Positions 15,547-26,676 of a DNA stretch of 43,609 bases are shown here, piece after piece. The notes beneath the pieces were generated by a model that was not told the DNA's origin, ran no database searches, and was given only the letters and a program-made list of their open reading frames with translations. The stretch comes from Pseudomonadota bacterium. GTDB lineage: Bacteria; Pseudomonadota; Gammaproteobacteria; CALCKW01. The position numbers and the translations under genes are program-made. The stretch is taken from contig JBCCUP010000035.1 of assembly GCA_039196715.1 (NCBI GenBank), positions 1 to 43,609 on the forward strand, written 5' to 3'. The first letter of the stretch is position 1, and each line of letters opens with the position of its first letter.

Positions 15547-17139
15547 TCAGTGCAACCGTTTCCTTTCGTTCGACGGTGGGATCGCCATGGACTCACGGTA
15601 CTTGGCAATCGTCCTGCGCGCCACCTTTATGCCGTCGGCAACCAGGGTGTTCGCGATTTTGCTGTCGCTCAGCGGCTGGCTGCCGCTCTCGCTGGCAACG
15701 AGCTTGCGGATCATGGCGCGGATGGCCGTCGCCGAGCACTCGCCGCCGTCCGCGGTAGAGACGTGTGAGGAGAAGAAGAACTTGAACTCGTGGATGCCAC
15801 GTGGTGTGTGCATGTATTTCTGTGTGGTCACGCGGGAGATGGTCGACTCGTGCATGCCGAGTTGTTCGGCGATGTCACGCAACACCAGGGGTTTCATGGC
15901 CATCTCACCGCGCTCGAAATAGTCGCGCTGGTGCTCGACGATCGCGGTGGCCACCCGGAGCAGGGTCTCGTTGCGGCTCTGCAGGCTCTTGATGAACCAG
16001 CGCGCCTCCTGCAAGTGGTTGCGTATGAAGGTGTTGTCGTCGCTCTTGTCCGCACGTTTGACCAGGCTCGCGTACATCGCGTTGATACCCAGTTTGGGTG
16101 CAATTTCGGGGTTGAGTTCCACTTTCCAGACATGGCGGTCCCGGCGGACGATGACATCGGGCACGATGTAGTGTGTCTTGTCGGAGGAAATCTGGGAGCC
16201 CGGCCGCGGGTTGACCTGACGGATCAGCGCAATCACCTCGTTCAGCTCTGCTTCGTTGATGCGCAGCTCGCGACGGATCTTCGGCAGCTCGTGGTTGGCC
16301 AGCCGCTTGAGGTGATCCTTGACGACCAGCATGGCGCGGTCGCGCACGTTGGAGGGCGGAAGCTGCTCGAGTTGCACGTACATGCACTCGCCAGCGTCGC
16401 GGGCGCCACAGCCGATTGGGTCCAGCCGTTGAATGAAGTGCAGTACCGACTCGATGTCGTCCATGCCCGCAGAACCCGCGGTCAGCCATTCGCTGGTGCT
16501 GAAGATGTCGTCCAGTTCGAGGGTCAGGTAGCCCGAATCGTCGATGGACTCGATGATCGCTGCACCAATCTGGTGCTCGCGTTCGCTGAGCTTGCTGAGG
16601 TAGAGCTGCTCGAGCAGGTGATCCTGCAGCGAGGCGCTGTCGCCAGCGTGGAACTCGGTGAAGTCGCGGTCGCTGTCCTCGGCGCGGCCCAGCGGTGTCG
16701 AGAAGCTGGGCTCGTAAACGTCTTCCCAGGCGCTGTCGACGGGCAGCTCGTCGGGCATCTGCTCGTTTTCAACGGCTTCAACCGTGGCGGTGCCGTCGAA
16801 ACCCTCGAGCACATCGAAGCTGTCGTCGACGGTTTCGGTGACGATGTCCGTGACCGGCTCGTCCGCGTTGGCGGAAGCGCCCTCGACCTCGAGCTCGCGG
16901 GTCTCGGAGCGGACCTGGGCGGTGTCCTCGACGGCGTTCTGCTGTTCGGCCGTGGCGGTGTCGGCGCCCTCGGCGTTATCGCCTTCGCCCTCGACCTCCA
17001 GCAGGGGATTGCTCTCCAGTGCCTCCTGAATCTCGGCCTGCAACTCCAGTGTGGACAGTTGCAACAGGCGGATCGCCTGCTGAAGTTGCGGCGTCATGGC
17101 CAGTGACTGGCCGAGCTTAAGCTGGAGGGCTTGTTTCAT
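15547..17139 (-). CDS. rpoN: RNA polymerase sigma-54 factor
   Basis: Alternative sigma factor that recognises -24/-12 promoters and needs AAA+ activators. The 530-residue protein has the Gln/Leu-rich activator-interacting region I at residues 1-50, containing LQLKLGQSLAMTPQLQQAIR. A long acidic region II covers about residues 50-165 and is rich in Glu, Asp, Ala and Thr. The core-binding domain includes LEQLYLSKLSEREHQIGAAI and LDPIGCGARDAGE. The C-terminal DNA-binding domain ends with the RpoN box, reading ARRTIAKYRE (residues 507-516) where most have ARRTVAKYRE, a conservative change. The position between lptB and hpf is canonical. It is preceded by a 267-base gap with an AT-rich island that probably carries its promoter. 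Confidence 0.95.
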   Translation of the reverse strand: MKQALQLKLGQSLAMTPQLQQAIRLLQLSTLELQAEIQEALESNPLLEVEGEGDNAEGADTATAEQQNAVEDTAQVRSETRELEVEGASANADEPVTDIVTETVDDSFDVLEGFDGTATVEAVENEQMPDELPVDSAWEDVYEPSFSTPLGRAEDSDRDFTEFHAGDSASLQDHLLEQLYLSKLSEREHQIGAAIIESIDDSGYLTLELDDIFSTSEWLTAGSAGMDDIESVLHFIQRLDPIGCGARDAGECMYVQLEQLPPSNVRDRAMLVVKDHLKRLANHELPKIRRELRINEAELNEVIALIRQVNPRPGSQISSDKTHYIVPDVIVRRDRHVWKVELNPEIAPKLGINAMYASLVKRADKSDDNTFIRNHLQEARWFIKSLQSRNETLLRVATAIVEHQRDYFERGEMAMKPLVLRDIAEQLGMHESTISRVTTQKYMHTPRGIHEFKFFFSSHVSTADGGECSATAIRAMIRKLVASESGSQPLSDSKIANTLVADGIKVARRTIAKYRESMAIPPSNERKRLH

Positions 17140-17318
17140 GTGTCAGCATCCCTTGTCAGGCCGTCAGCGCCCTGGCGCGAATCTTGTGGCCGTGTCAATT
17201 TCAGCGTCCGTCTGAGACAACAGTTGACCTGTTGCCGCCAAACCGACGCTCACCGTAGGCCCATCGCTGGGCCGGTACAAGGGCAAGTATGGTTAGCAGG
17301 CGCTCGTGTGCAATCACA

Positions 17319-17412
17319 CAAGTGCAGAAATGGCGCTAATAGGCAATATTGATTCACATTTGAGATATTTACTAGTAATATTGGCACGCAAAGTGCTAGA
17401 TATCTCTCAAAT
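17319..17412. other. AT-rich island with palindromes between lptB and rpoN
   Basis: This stretch is markedly AT-rich against its GC-rich surroundings. It contains a perfect 10-bp palindrome TTACTAGTAA (17369-17378) flanked by an imperfect inverted repeat, ATTTGAGATAT (17358-17368) with ATATCTCTCAAAT (17400-17412). The right arm overlaps the end of lptB. It may be the lptB 3' structure, an operator or part of the rpoN promoter. The rest of the 17140-17406 gap holds no gene that I can see; on the minus strand TTGACA occurs about 50 bases before rpoN, but no good -10 follows it. Confidence 0.5.
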
Positions 17413-18132
17413 TTGGAAATCTTTTCCCAAATACACTTCTTTGACCTGGGCGTTGTCCAGGATATCGGCCGGCGTTCCCTCTGCCATCACCGATCCCCCA
17501 CCCAAGATGTATGCCCGCTGGCAAATGCCGAGCGTTTCTCGCACGTTGTGGTCCGTGATCAGCACGCCGATGCCGCGGTCCTTGAGGTGACGCACGATCC
17601 GCTGGATTTCACCGACCGAGATCGGGTCGACGCCCGCGAAAGGCTCGTCGAGCAGGATGAACTGGGGTTCCATTGACAGAGCGCGTGCGATTTCCACACG
17701 ACGGCGCTCGCCACCCGAGAGCGCGATCCCCTCGCTGTCGCGGATGTGCTGGATCTGCAATTCGTCCAGCAACGACTCGAGCATGCTCTCGCGCTCGCGG
17801 GTCCCGAGTCCGCGGCGGAGCTGCAGCATTGACATGATGTTGTCGGCGACGGACAGGCGGCGGAACACCGACGCCTCCTGCGGCAGGTAGCCGATACCGA
17901 GCGCCGCGCGCTGGTGGACGGGCAGGGCGGTGATGTCCTGATCGTCGAGTGTGACGTCACCGGCGTCGGCTTTGACCAACCCGGCAATCATGTAGAAACA
18001 GGTGGTCTTGCCGGCGCCGTTTGGCCCGAGCAGGCCAACGATTTCGCCCGAGTGCACGACCAGGCTCGCGTCCGTGACAATCTGACGCTTTTTATAGGCC
18101 TTGCGCAGGTTTTGCGCGCGCAGCGTGGCCAT
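17407..18132 (-). CDS. lptB: LPS export ABC transporter ATPase LptB
   Basis: Cytoplasmic ATPase that powers extraction of LPS from the inner membrane by LptFG and its passage to LptC. The 241-residue protein shows Walker [10 protein letters not shown] (36-44), the signature [15 protein letters not shown], Walker [14 protein letters not shown], and the switch segment [12 protein letters not shown] that is typical of LptB. Length is standard. ATG 18132 shares one base with the lptA stop (TGATG), so lptA and lptB are coupled. LptF, LptG and LptD are not in this window. Confidence 0.96.
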   Translation of the reverse strand: MATLRAQNLRKAYKKRQIVTDASLVVHSGEIVGLLGPNGAGKTTCFYMIAGLVKADAGDVTLDDQDITALPVHQRAALGIGYLPQEASVFRRLSVADNIMSMLQLRRGLGTRERESMLESLLDELQIQHIRDSEGIALSGGERRRVEIARALSMEPQFILLDEPFAGVDPISVGEIQRIVRHLKDRGIGVLITDHNVRETLGICQRAYILGGGSVMAEGTPADILDNAQVKEVYLGKDFQI

Positions 18133-18704
18133 CAGTCTCCTGAGCCAGATGACAGCGTCGGTACCACGGTGGGGTCGATCACCACGCGCACCCGGGTGTT
18201 GTTGCCGCTCAGTGCCTGCACGTTGGCTTTGGTGATGTCGTAGTCGATGCGGTCACCGCTGAGCTCGCGGCCGTCGCTGAACAGCACGGCGGCGCCGAGC
18301 AGGGAGAGCGTCGCGTCGTCGGGTTTGTAGAGCAGGCGCTCAGACTGGGCGGTCACGGTTGCGCCGGTGTCGTCTTCGATGCTGAAGGACAGTGGGCCGC
18401 CCTCGGCGTTGATTTCTGTCAGTCTGCCGTCGGCGAGCTGCAACACGATGCGCTCGGCGTTGACCGACATGGTGCCCTGGCGGATGCGCACATCGCCCTC
18501 GAGGGTGTGACGCTGCAGCTGGTTGTCAAACGCCGTGCTGTCGGCTTCGACCTCGATCGGCTGCTGTGCATCGGACTCGCGTGCAAGCGTGGCGCCGTGC
18601 GAGCCGAGCAGCGCCCATCCGAGGCACAGGGCAGCGAGCGTGACACCCGAGCTGCGGTGTGGGCGCGGATGCCGCGCCTCAGGGTTGCGTGCGGTAGCGG
18701 CCAT
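18132..18704 (-). CDS. lptA: LPS transport periplasmic protein LptA
   Basis: Periplasmic bridge protein of the Lpt machine, 190 residues. An N-terminal signal peptide with an Arg/His-rich start precedes a hydrophobic core ([14 protein letters not shown]), with cleavage probably near ATLA. The OstA-type beta-jellyroll follows: [40 protein letters not shown] and [15 protein letters not shown]. LptA oligomerises head to tail between LptC and LptD. GGGGAG precedes ATG 18704. It overlaps the end of lptC by 26 bases, indicating a tightly coupled lptC-lptA-lptB unit. Confidence 0.92.
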   Translation of the reverse strand: MAATARNPEARHPRPHRSSGVTLAALCLGWALLGSHGATLARESDAQQPIEVEADSTAFDNQLQRHTLEGDVRIRQGTMSVNAERIVLQLADGRLTEINAEGGPLSFSIEDDTGATVTAQSERLLYKPDDATLSLLGAAVLFSDGRELSGDRIDYDITKANVQALSGNNTRVRVVIDPTVVPTLSSGSGD

Positions 18705-19257
18705 GTGTTCTCCCCGTCAGTTCAAGCGCGCCCTGCTCGGTGTCTGCGGCCATGCCGAGGGCGTCAATCTGCCAGCCGGGACCCGTCAGGGTCACCGGTT
18801 CGTCACCGCGTATTGTGCCTGCGTCGATATCGATGTCGATCTCTTCCGTCGACAAGGTCGAGGGCTGGCTGCCGTCGGGCAGGGTCCGAACCAGCTCGAC
18901 CGCGTCGGTCAGGGTCATGTTGCGGCCGTCTCGGGGCATGCTGCCGCGCTCGGCGCTCAGCGCCCAGACCAGACCGTCGGGTTGCGCGACGTGCAGCCGC
19001 GGCGCGTGCAGGCTGGCGATGTCGGTCAGCGGGTCGTAGCTGAGCAGCGCCCCGACCAGGGCGTACTCGGTCCGCCCTTCGGGGTCGCTTTGCAGGATCT
19101 GGAAGCCTTCGAGGTAGTAGTCGCTGCGCGCTTCCACCATCGACACGCTCTCGAATTCCGGTGCGTCGTCCGGCGTTTGCGGCCGCAGCCAGGTGAACAG
19201 CGCCAGCGCGATCAGGACCACGAAGGCCACGCGTCGAACGAGTCGGCCGATGCCCAC
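18679..19257 (-). CDS. lptC: LPS export system protein LptC
   Basis: Bitopic inner-membrane protein, 192 residues, which receives LPS from LptB2FG and hands it to LptA. One N-terminal helix (about residues 8-24, VRRVAFVVLIALALFTWL) is followed by a periplasmic jellyroll with DYYLEGFQILQSDPEGRTEY and TGPGWQIDALGMAAD. The length matches E. coli LptC. Translation starts with GTG at 19257, 3 bases after the kdsD stop. The kdsC gene that usually separates kdsD from lptC is absent. Confidence 0.9.
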   Translation of the reverse strand: MGIGRLVRRVAFVVLIALALFTWLRPQTPDDAPEFESVSMVEARSDYYLEGFQILQSDPEGRTEYALVGALLSYDPLTDIASLHAPRLHVAQPDGLVWALSAERGSMPRDGRNMTLTDAVELVRTLPDGSQPSTLSTEEIDIDIDAGTIRGDEPVTLTGPGWQIDALGMAADTEQGALELTGRTHGRYRTQP

Positions 19258-19260
19258 AGT

Positions 19261-20228
19261 TCAGGCGACCCCGGCGCGCAACAGCGCGTTGAGGTGCACG
19301 ACCCCACGCAGCGCGCCATCGACATTGACGACCGGCAGCGCGGTGATGCTGTGGGCCTGCATGGTCTGCAGCGCCACGGCGGCCAGCTCGGTGTCCTCGA
19401 TGCGCTTGCCGTCGCGTGTCATCACCTCGCGCGCGGTCGCCTGCTTGACGTCGGTGTCGCCGTCGAGTGTTCGGCGCAGGTCGCCGTCGGTGAACACGCC
19501 CTCGATGTTGACGCCGTCGTCGCTCACGACGGTCATGCCGAGGCCCTTGCTGCTCATCACCACCAGCATGTCGGTCAGTCGGGTCTCGGGTTTGACCGTC
19601 GGGATGTCAGTGCCTGAAACCATGACGTCGGACACCCGCATCAGCAGTTTGCGGCCAAGCGCACCGGCGGGGTGGGACCGGGCGAAATCCTCAGCGGTGA
19701 AGCCGCGGCTGTCGAGCAGCGCAATCGCCAACGCATCGCCCATCGCGAGTGTCGCGGTGGTGCTGGCGGTCGGCGCCAGCCCGAGGGGGCAGGCCTCCTG
19801 TTCGACGCTGACATCCAGGTGGGCGCTGGCGGCACGGGCGAGCGAGGACCGTGGCTGGCCTGTCAGCGCAATCAGGCCGATGCCGTGGCGAAGCAGCCAC
19901 GGCAGCAGTGCGAGCAGCTCTGGCGTCTCCCCGGAATTGGACAGTGCGACGACGACATCGTGCTCGCGGATCATGCCGAGATCGCCGTGCGTCGCTTCCC
20001 CTGGGTGCACATAGAAGGCGGCCGTGCCGGTACTGGCGAGTGTCGCGGCGAGCTTGCGGCCGATGTGACCGGACTTGCCCATGCCGGTGACCACGACGCG
20101 GCCGGTGCATGCGAGCAGCAGCGAGCACGCGCGCACGAAATCGTCGTCGAGCCGCCGCCGCAGCGCGGTGATCGCGCGCGCTTCGGTCTCCAGCACGGCA
20201 TCGGCGAGTTCGGTCAGGCGGTGCGCGC

Positions 20229-20232
<4 letters not shown>
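19261..20232 (-). CDS. kdsD: Arabinose-5-phosphate isomerase KdsD
   Basis: Converts ribulose-5-phosphate to arabinose-5-phosphate, the first committed precursor of Kdo in LPS. The product has 323 residues (E. coli KdsD is 328). An N-terminal SIS domain has VVVTGMGKSGHIGRKLAATL, STGTAAFYVHPGEATHGDLG, ALSNSGETPEL and APTASTTATLAMGDALA. Two CBS domains follow from about residue 205, including GVFTDGDLRRTLD and SITALPVVN. ATG 20232 overlaps the yrbG stop (ATGA). The open frame continues far upstream, but that extension only shadows yrbG. Confidence 0.95.
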
Positions 20233-22791
<2,559 letters not shown>

Positions 22792-22801
22792 TGAGGTACC
22801 C

Positions 22802-23443
22802 GTGTTAACCATTGCCCTGGCGAAGGGGCGCCTGCTCGACGACATGCATCCGCTGCTGACTGCAGCCGGCTGCGGGCTGGCCGAAGACCCTGACAGCCAC
22901 CGCAAACTCGTGGTCGACACCGTCGACCCCGGCTTGCGTGCCCTCGTCGTGCGCGCGAGCGATGTGCCCGTGTACGTCGAGCACGGTGCGGCCGACCTCG
23001 GCATCGTCGGCAAGGACACCTTGCTCGAACACGGTGGCAACGGCCTCTACGAACCGCTCGACCTCGGTATCGGCCTGTGCCGGCTCAGCGTTGCTGGCCG
23101 CCCGGGCACCGGCTGGTCCACCGAACGCAGCCTGCGTGTGGCGACCAAATTCGAACGCCTGGCCCAACAGCATTTCGCCAGCGGCCCCGGCACGCCGCAA
23201 CAGATCGAGATCATCAAACTCTACGGATCGATGGAATTGGCGCCCCTCGTCGGGCTCGCCGATGTCATCGTCGACCTCGTCGACACCGGCAGCACCCTGG
23301 CCGCCAACGGCCTGGTTGAGCTCGAAACCATCATGCCCATCAGCGCGCGACTGGTGGTCAACAAAGCCTCGGCAAAACTCAAACACGCGGCCGTCAATGA
23401 TTTCATTGCCCGGATACAGGCCGCCCTGGAAGCCCGCTCATGA
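22802..23443 (+). CDS. hisG: ATP phosphoribosyltransferase, short form (HisG)
   Basis: First enzyme of histidine synthesis, joining ATP and PRPP. The product is about 213 residues, so it is the short form lacking the C-terminal regulatory domain; such enzymes need the HisRS-like partner HisZ, which is not in this window. TIALAKGRLLDDMHPLL, VEHGAADLGIVGKDTLLE, KLYGSMELAPLVGLADVIVD and TGSTLAANGLVE are typical. The start is GTG 22802, with GAGG about 5 bases upstream; the protein begins as expected for short HisG (MLTIALAKGR). It is 10 bases after murA and overlaps the first DAHP synthase by 4 bases (ATGA). Confidence 0.93.
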   Translation: MLTIALAKGRLLDDMHPLLTAAGCGLAEDPDSHRKLVVDTVDPGLRALVVRASDVPVYVEHGAADLGIVGKDTLLEHGGNGLYEPLDLGIGLCRLSVAGRPGTGWSTERSLRVATKFERLAQQHFASGPGTPQQIEIIKLYGSMELAPLVGLADVIVDLVDTGSTLAANGLVELETIMPISARLVVNKASAKLKHAAVNDFIARIQAALEARS

Positions 23444-24507
23444 CCCAGCACCAGACCGACGATCTCCGCATCCGCGAACTCAAGGAGCTCTCTCCCCCGA
23501 AACAGGTGATGGACGAAATCCCCGTGTCCGCGACGGCAGCGGAGACGGTATTCAACGCCCGCCAGGCCATGCGCGAGGTGCTCGACGGCACCGACGACCG
23601 GGTCGCGGTGGTGGTGGGGCCGTGTTCGATCCACGACCCTGACGCGGCGCGCGACTACGCCGAGCGTCTCGCGGCACTCACGCCCGAGCTCGAGCAGGAC
23701 CTGCTGATCATCATGCGCGTCTATTTCGAGAAGCCGCGGACCACGGTGGGTTGGAAAGGCCTGATCAACGACCCCGGCATCGACGGCAGCTTCGAGATCA
23801 ACCGTGGCCTGCGCATCGCCAGACAACTGCTGCTCGACATCAACGAGCTCGGCTTGCCCTGCGGTGTCGAGTACCTCGACCTGATCAGCCCGCAGTTCAT
23901 TGCCGACCTCGTCAGCTGGGGCGCAATCGGGGCGCGCACGACGGAGAGCCAGTCGCACCGCGAGCTGGCCAGCGGACTGTCTTGTCCGGTCGGTTTCAAG
24001 AACGGCACGGCCGGCAGCGTGCAGATGGCCGTGGACGCCATCCGCTCGGCCATGCAGCCGCACCATTTTCTCTCGGTGACCAAGGACGGGGGCTCGGCGA
24101 TCTTCGCGACCACCGGCAACACCGATTGCCACATCATTCTCCGCGGCGGCGCGTACACCAACTACGATGCCGCCAGCGTCGACGATGCCTGCGCGCTGCT
24201 CGAGAAGGTCGATCTGATGCCGCGCGTCATGATCGACTGCAGCCATGCCAACAGCCGGAAGAAACACGCCCGGCAGGTCTACGTCAACCGCGATATCTGC
24301 CACCAGATTGCCGACGGTGACGCGCGCATCACCGGCGTCATGATCGAGAGCAACCTGGTGGAGGGCAACCAGCCGTACCGGGCTGACCGTGAACCCGTCT
24401 ACGGGCAGAGCATCACCGACGCCTGCGTCGCCTGGGACAACACTGTCCCGATGTTGCACCAGCTCGCCGAGGCCGTGCGCGCCCGCCGGGCACTCTCAAC
24501 CGCTTAA
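23440..24507 (+). CDS. DAHP synthase, AroFGH class I (copy 1)
   Basis: Condenses PEP and erythrose-4-phosphate to DAHP, the entry to aromatic amino acid synthesis. The 355-residue product closely follows E. coli AroF/G/H: it opens TDDLRIRELKELSPP, with metal/substrate residues in VVGPCSIHDP (C62), the lysine-rich MRVYFEKPRTTVGWKGLIND, GARTTESQSHRELASGLSCP, SHANSRKKH and ESNLVEGNQ. The N-terminal DDLRI segment, which forms the allosteric site in AroF/G/H, is intact, so feedback inhibition by an aromatic amino acid is likely; which one cannot be read. The gene is coupled to hisG by a 4-base overlap. The histidine-operon location, with a second copy next to it, is unusual. Confidence 0.93.
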   Translation: MTQHQTDDLRIRELKELSPPKQVMDEIPVSATAAETVFNARQAMREVLDGTDDRVAVVVGPCSIHDPDAARDYAERLAALTPELEQDLLIIMRVYFEKPRTTVGWKGLINDPGIDGSFEINRGLRIARQLLLDINELGLPCGVEYLDLISPQFIADLVSWGAIGARTTESQSHRELASGLSCPVGFKNGTAGSVQMAVDAIRSAMQPHHFLSVTKDGGSAIFATTGNTDCHIILRGGAYTNYDAASVDDACALLEKVDLMPRVMIDCSHANSRKKHARQVYVNRDICHQIADGDARITGVMIESNLVEGNQPYRADREPVYGQSITDACVAWDNTVPMLHQLAEAVRARRALSTA

Positions 24508-24531
24508 TTTACTGCATCGACACCCGAGCTC

Positions 24532-25593
24532 ATGAACACCACCACCGACGACCTCCGCATCCGCGAGCAACACGAACTCACCAGCCCGCAGGCTCTCTGC
24601 GACGCGCACCCGCTGACAGAAGCGGCGGCAAACACTGTCACGGCGTCGCGTCAGGCCGCCCGCGCCATCCTGGACGGCGTGGACGACAAACTCATCGTTG
24701 TGGTCGGGCCCTGTTCGATCCATGACCCCGCTGCCGCCCGCGAGTACGCCAGACGGCTGGTGGAGGCCATGCCGCAATTCGCGTCAGAGTTGCACATCAT
24801 CATGCGCGTGTATTTCGAGAAGCCACGCACCACCGTTGGGTGGAAAGGGCTGATCAACGACCCGCACCTCGACGAGTCCTTCGACATCAACAGCGGTCTG
24901 GTGGTGGCGCGCGAACTGTTGCTCGACTTCAACCACATGGGTGTCTCCTGCGGGGTGGAGTTTCTCGACCTGATCAGCCCGCAGTACATCGCCGACCTGG
25001 TCAGTTGGGGCGCCATCGGGGCGCGGACGACGGAGAGCCAATCGCACCGCGAACTCGCCAGCGGGCTGTCGTGCCCGGTCGGCTTCAAGAACGGCACCGC
25101 GGGCAGCGTGCAGATAGCCGTCGATGCGTTGCGCTCGGCAGCTTACCCGCACCGCTTCATCGGTGTGACCAAGGGCGGAGCGTCGGCGATTCTGACAACG
25201 ACCGGCAATTCGGACTGTCACGTGATCCTGCGCGGTGGCAAGAACACCAACTACGACGCGGCGAGCGTCGACGACGCCTGCGCCCTGCTGGCCAAGGCCG
25301 ATCAGGCCGAGCGGGTCATGATCGATTTCAGCCACGCCAACAGCCGCAAGAAGCACGAACGTCAGGTGTACGTGGGCCGCGATGTCGCCTCCCAGGTCGC
25401 CGCAGGCGACGACCGTATCGTCGGTGTGATGATCGAGAGCCACCTGGTTGCGGGCAACCAGAGTTACAGCGCCGACCGCACGCCGACCTACGGGCAGAGC
25501 ATCACCGATGCGTGCATCGGGTGGGAAGACACGGTGCCGTTGCTGCAATCGCTGGCTGACGCGGTCAAGGCGCGCCGGGACGCGCGGGGCTAG
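24532..25593 (+). CDS. DAHP synthase, AroFGH class I (copy 2)
   Basis: Tandem paralogue of the preceding gene, 353 residues, starting TTDDLRIREQHELTSPQ. All catalytic motifs are present: GPCSIHDP (C61), YFEKPRTTVGWKGLIND, TTESQSHRELASGLSCPVGF, DFSHANSRKKHERQ and MIESHLVAGNQ. Long stretches are identical to copy 1, while the region around DFNHMGVSCGVEFLDL and the C-terminal third differ. An old duplication with retained function is the simplest reading, possibly giving isoenzymes with different feedback ligands. It starts 24 bases after copy 1 and ends 10 bases before hisC, so it is cotranscribed. Confidence 0.93.
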   Translation: MNTTTDDLRIREQHELTSPQALCDAHPLTEAAANTVTASRQAARAILDGVDDKLIVVVGPCSIHDPAAAREYARRLVEAMPQFASELHIIMRVYFEKPRTTVGWKGLINDPHLDESFDINSGLVVARELLLDFNHMGVSCGVEFLDLISPQYIADLVSWGAIGARTTESQSHRELASGLSCPVGFKNGTAGSVQIAVDALRSAAYPHRFIGVTKGGASAILTTTGNSDCHVILRGGKNTNYDAASVDDACALLAKADQAERVMIDFSHANSRKKHERQVYVGRDVASQVAAGDDRIVGVMIESHLVAGNQSYSADRTPTYGQSITDACIGWEDTVPLLQSLADAVKARRDARG

Positions 25594-25603
25594 GCGCAAC
25601 ACA

Positions 25604-26656
25604 ATGAGCCAGTTCTGGAGTCCCGACGTCCACGCGTTGCGCCCCTACACACCGGGTGAGCAACCCGCCGTTCAGGACCTCATCAAGCTCAACACCAACG
25701 AGAGTCCGTACCCACCGGCGCCCGGTGTAGCGGCAGCCATACAGGCAGCTGTGGATGACCTGCGTCTGTACCCCGAGCCCGACTCCGCGGCGTTGCGCAG
25801 CAGCCTCGCGCAATACCACGGCGTGGGCGACGAGCAGGTGTTCGTCGGCAACGGCTCGGACGAAGTGTTGGCACACGCATTCCGCGCGCTGTTCCGACAC
25901 ACACAGCCGTTGCTGTACCCCGACATCAGCTACAGCTTCTATCCGGTGTACGCGGGGCTCTTCGCTGTGCCGACGCGCACAGTACCACTCGACGCCGAAC
26001 TGAAGATTGACCCGGAGGGATTCGCCGGCGACTGCGGCGGCGTGATTTTCCCGAACCCCAACGCGCCGACCGGGCGACTGATGCCGCTGGATGCGGTCGC
26101 GGCGATTGCCGAGCGCAACGCCCACTGCGCCGTGATCGTCGACGAGGCCTACATTGATTTCGGCGGTGAATCGGCGATCGTGCTGCTGCCGCAGCACCCC
26201 AACGTGCTGGTGGTGCGCACCTTCTCGAAGTCGCGTGCACTCGCTGGCATGCGGGTGGGCTACGCGGTGGGCTCAGCCGAGCTGGTCGACGGCCTCACCC
26301 GGGTCAAGGACAGCTTCAATTCCTATCCGCTCGACCGCCTGGCGCACGCGGCCGCGGTCGCGAGCGTCGCCGACGAGACCTACTTCCAGGCCAATTGCGC
26401 GCGCGTGGTGCGCAACCGCGATCAGCTCGTGGCGTCGTTGGCCGGCCTCGGATTCGAAACCGTGCCGTCGGCGGCCAATTTTCTCTTCACCCGACACCCG
26501 GACCACGCCGGTGCGGCACTGGCCGCGGCCTTGCGCGAGCGGCATATCCTGGTGCGTCACTTCGACAAGCCGCGCATCGATGACCACCTTCGGATCAGCG
26601 TCGGTAGCGGCGCCGAGTGTGCGGCGCTGGTCGAGGCACTGAGCGCCATCGTCTGA
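25604..26656 (+). CDS. hisC: Histidinol-phosphate aminotransferase HisC
   Basis: PLP-dependent aminotransferase, about 350 residues, which converts imidazole acetol phosphate to histidinol phosphate. LIKLNTNESPYPPAP, the cofactor phosphate region VGNGSDEVL, FPNPNAPTGRLMP, VDEAYIDFGG and the Schiff-base lysine K209 in RTFSKSRALAGMRVGY are all visible. Class-I HisC enzymes can overlap with aromatic aminotransferases, which may matter next to two DAHP synthases. ATG 25604 is chosen because the conserved FWSP...RPYTPGEQ start follows. hisD, normally between hisG and hisC, is absent. It converges on the DegS-like gene 20 bases away; no terminator was seen. Confidence 0.93.
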   Translation: MSQFWSPDVHALRPYTPGEQPAVQDLIKLNTNESPYPPAPGVAAAIQAAVDDLRLYPEPDSAALRSSLAQYHGVGDEQVFVGNGSDEVLAHAFRALFRHTQPLLYPDISYSFYPVYAGLFAVPTRTVPLDAELKIDPEGFAGDCGGVIFPNPNAPTGRLMPLDAVAAIAERNAHCAVIVDEAYIDFGGESAIVLLPQHPNVLVVRTFSKSRALAGMRVGYAVGSAELVDGLTRVKDSFNSYPLDRLAHAAAVASVADETYFQANCARVVRNRDQLVASLAGLGFETVPSAANFLFTRHPDHAGAALAAALRERHILVRHFDKPRIDDHLRISVGSGAECAALVEALSAIV

Positions 26657-26676
26657 CGCCCAGGCCGCTGTCACAA

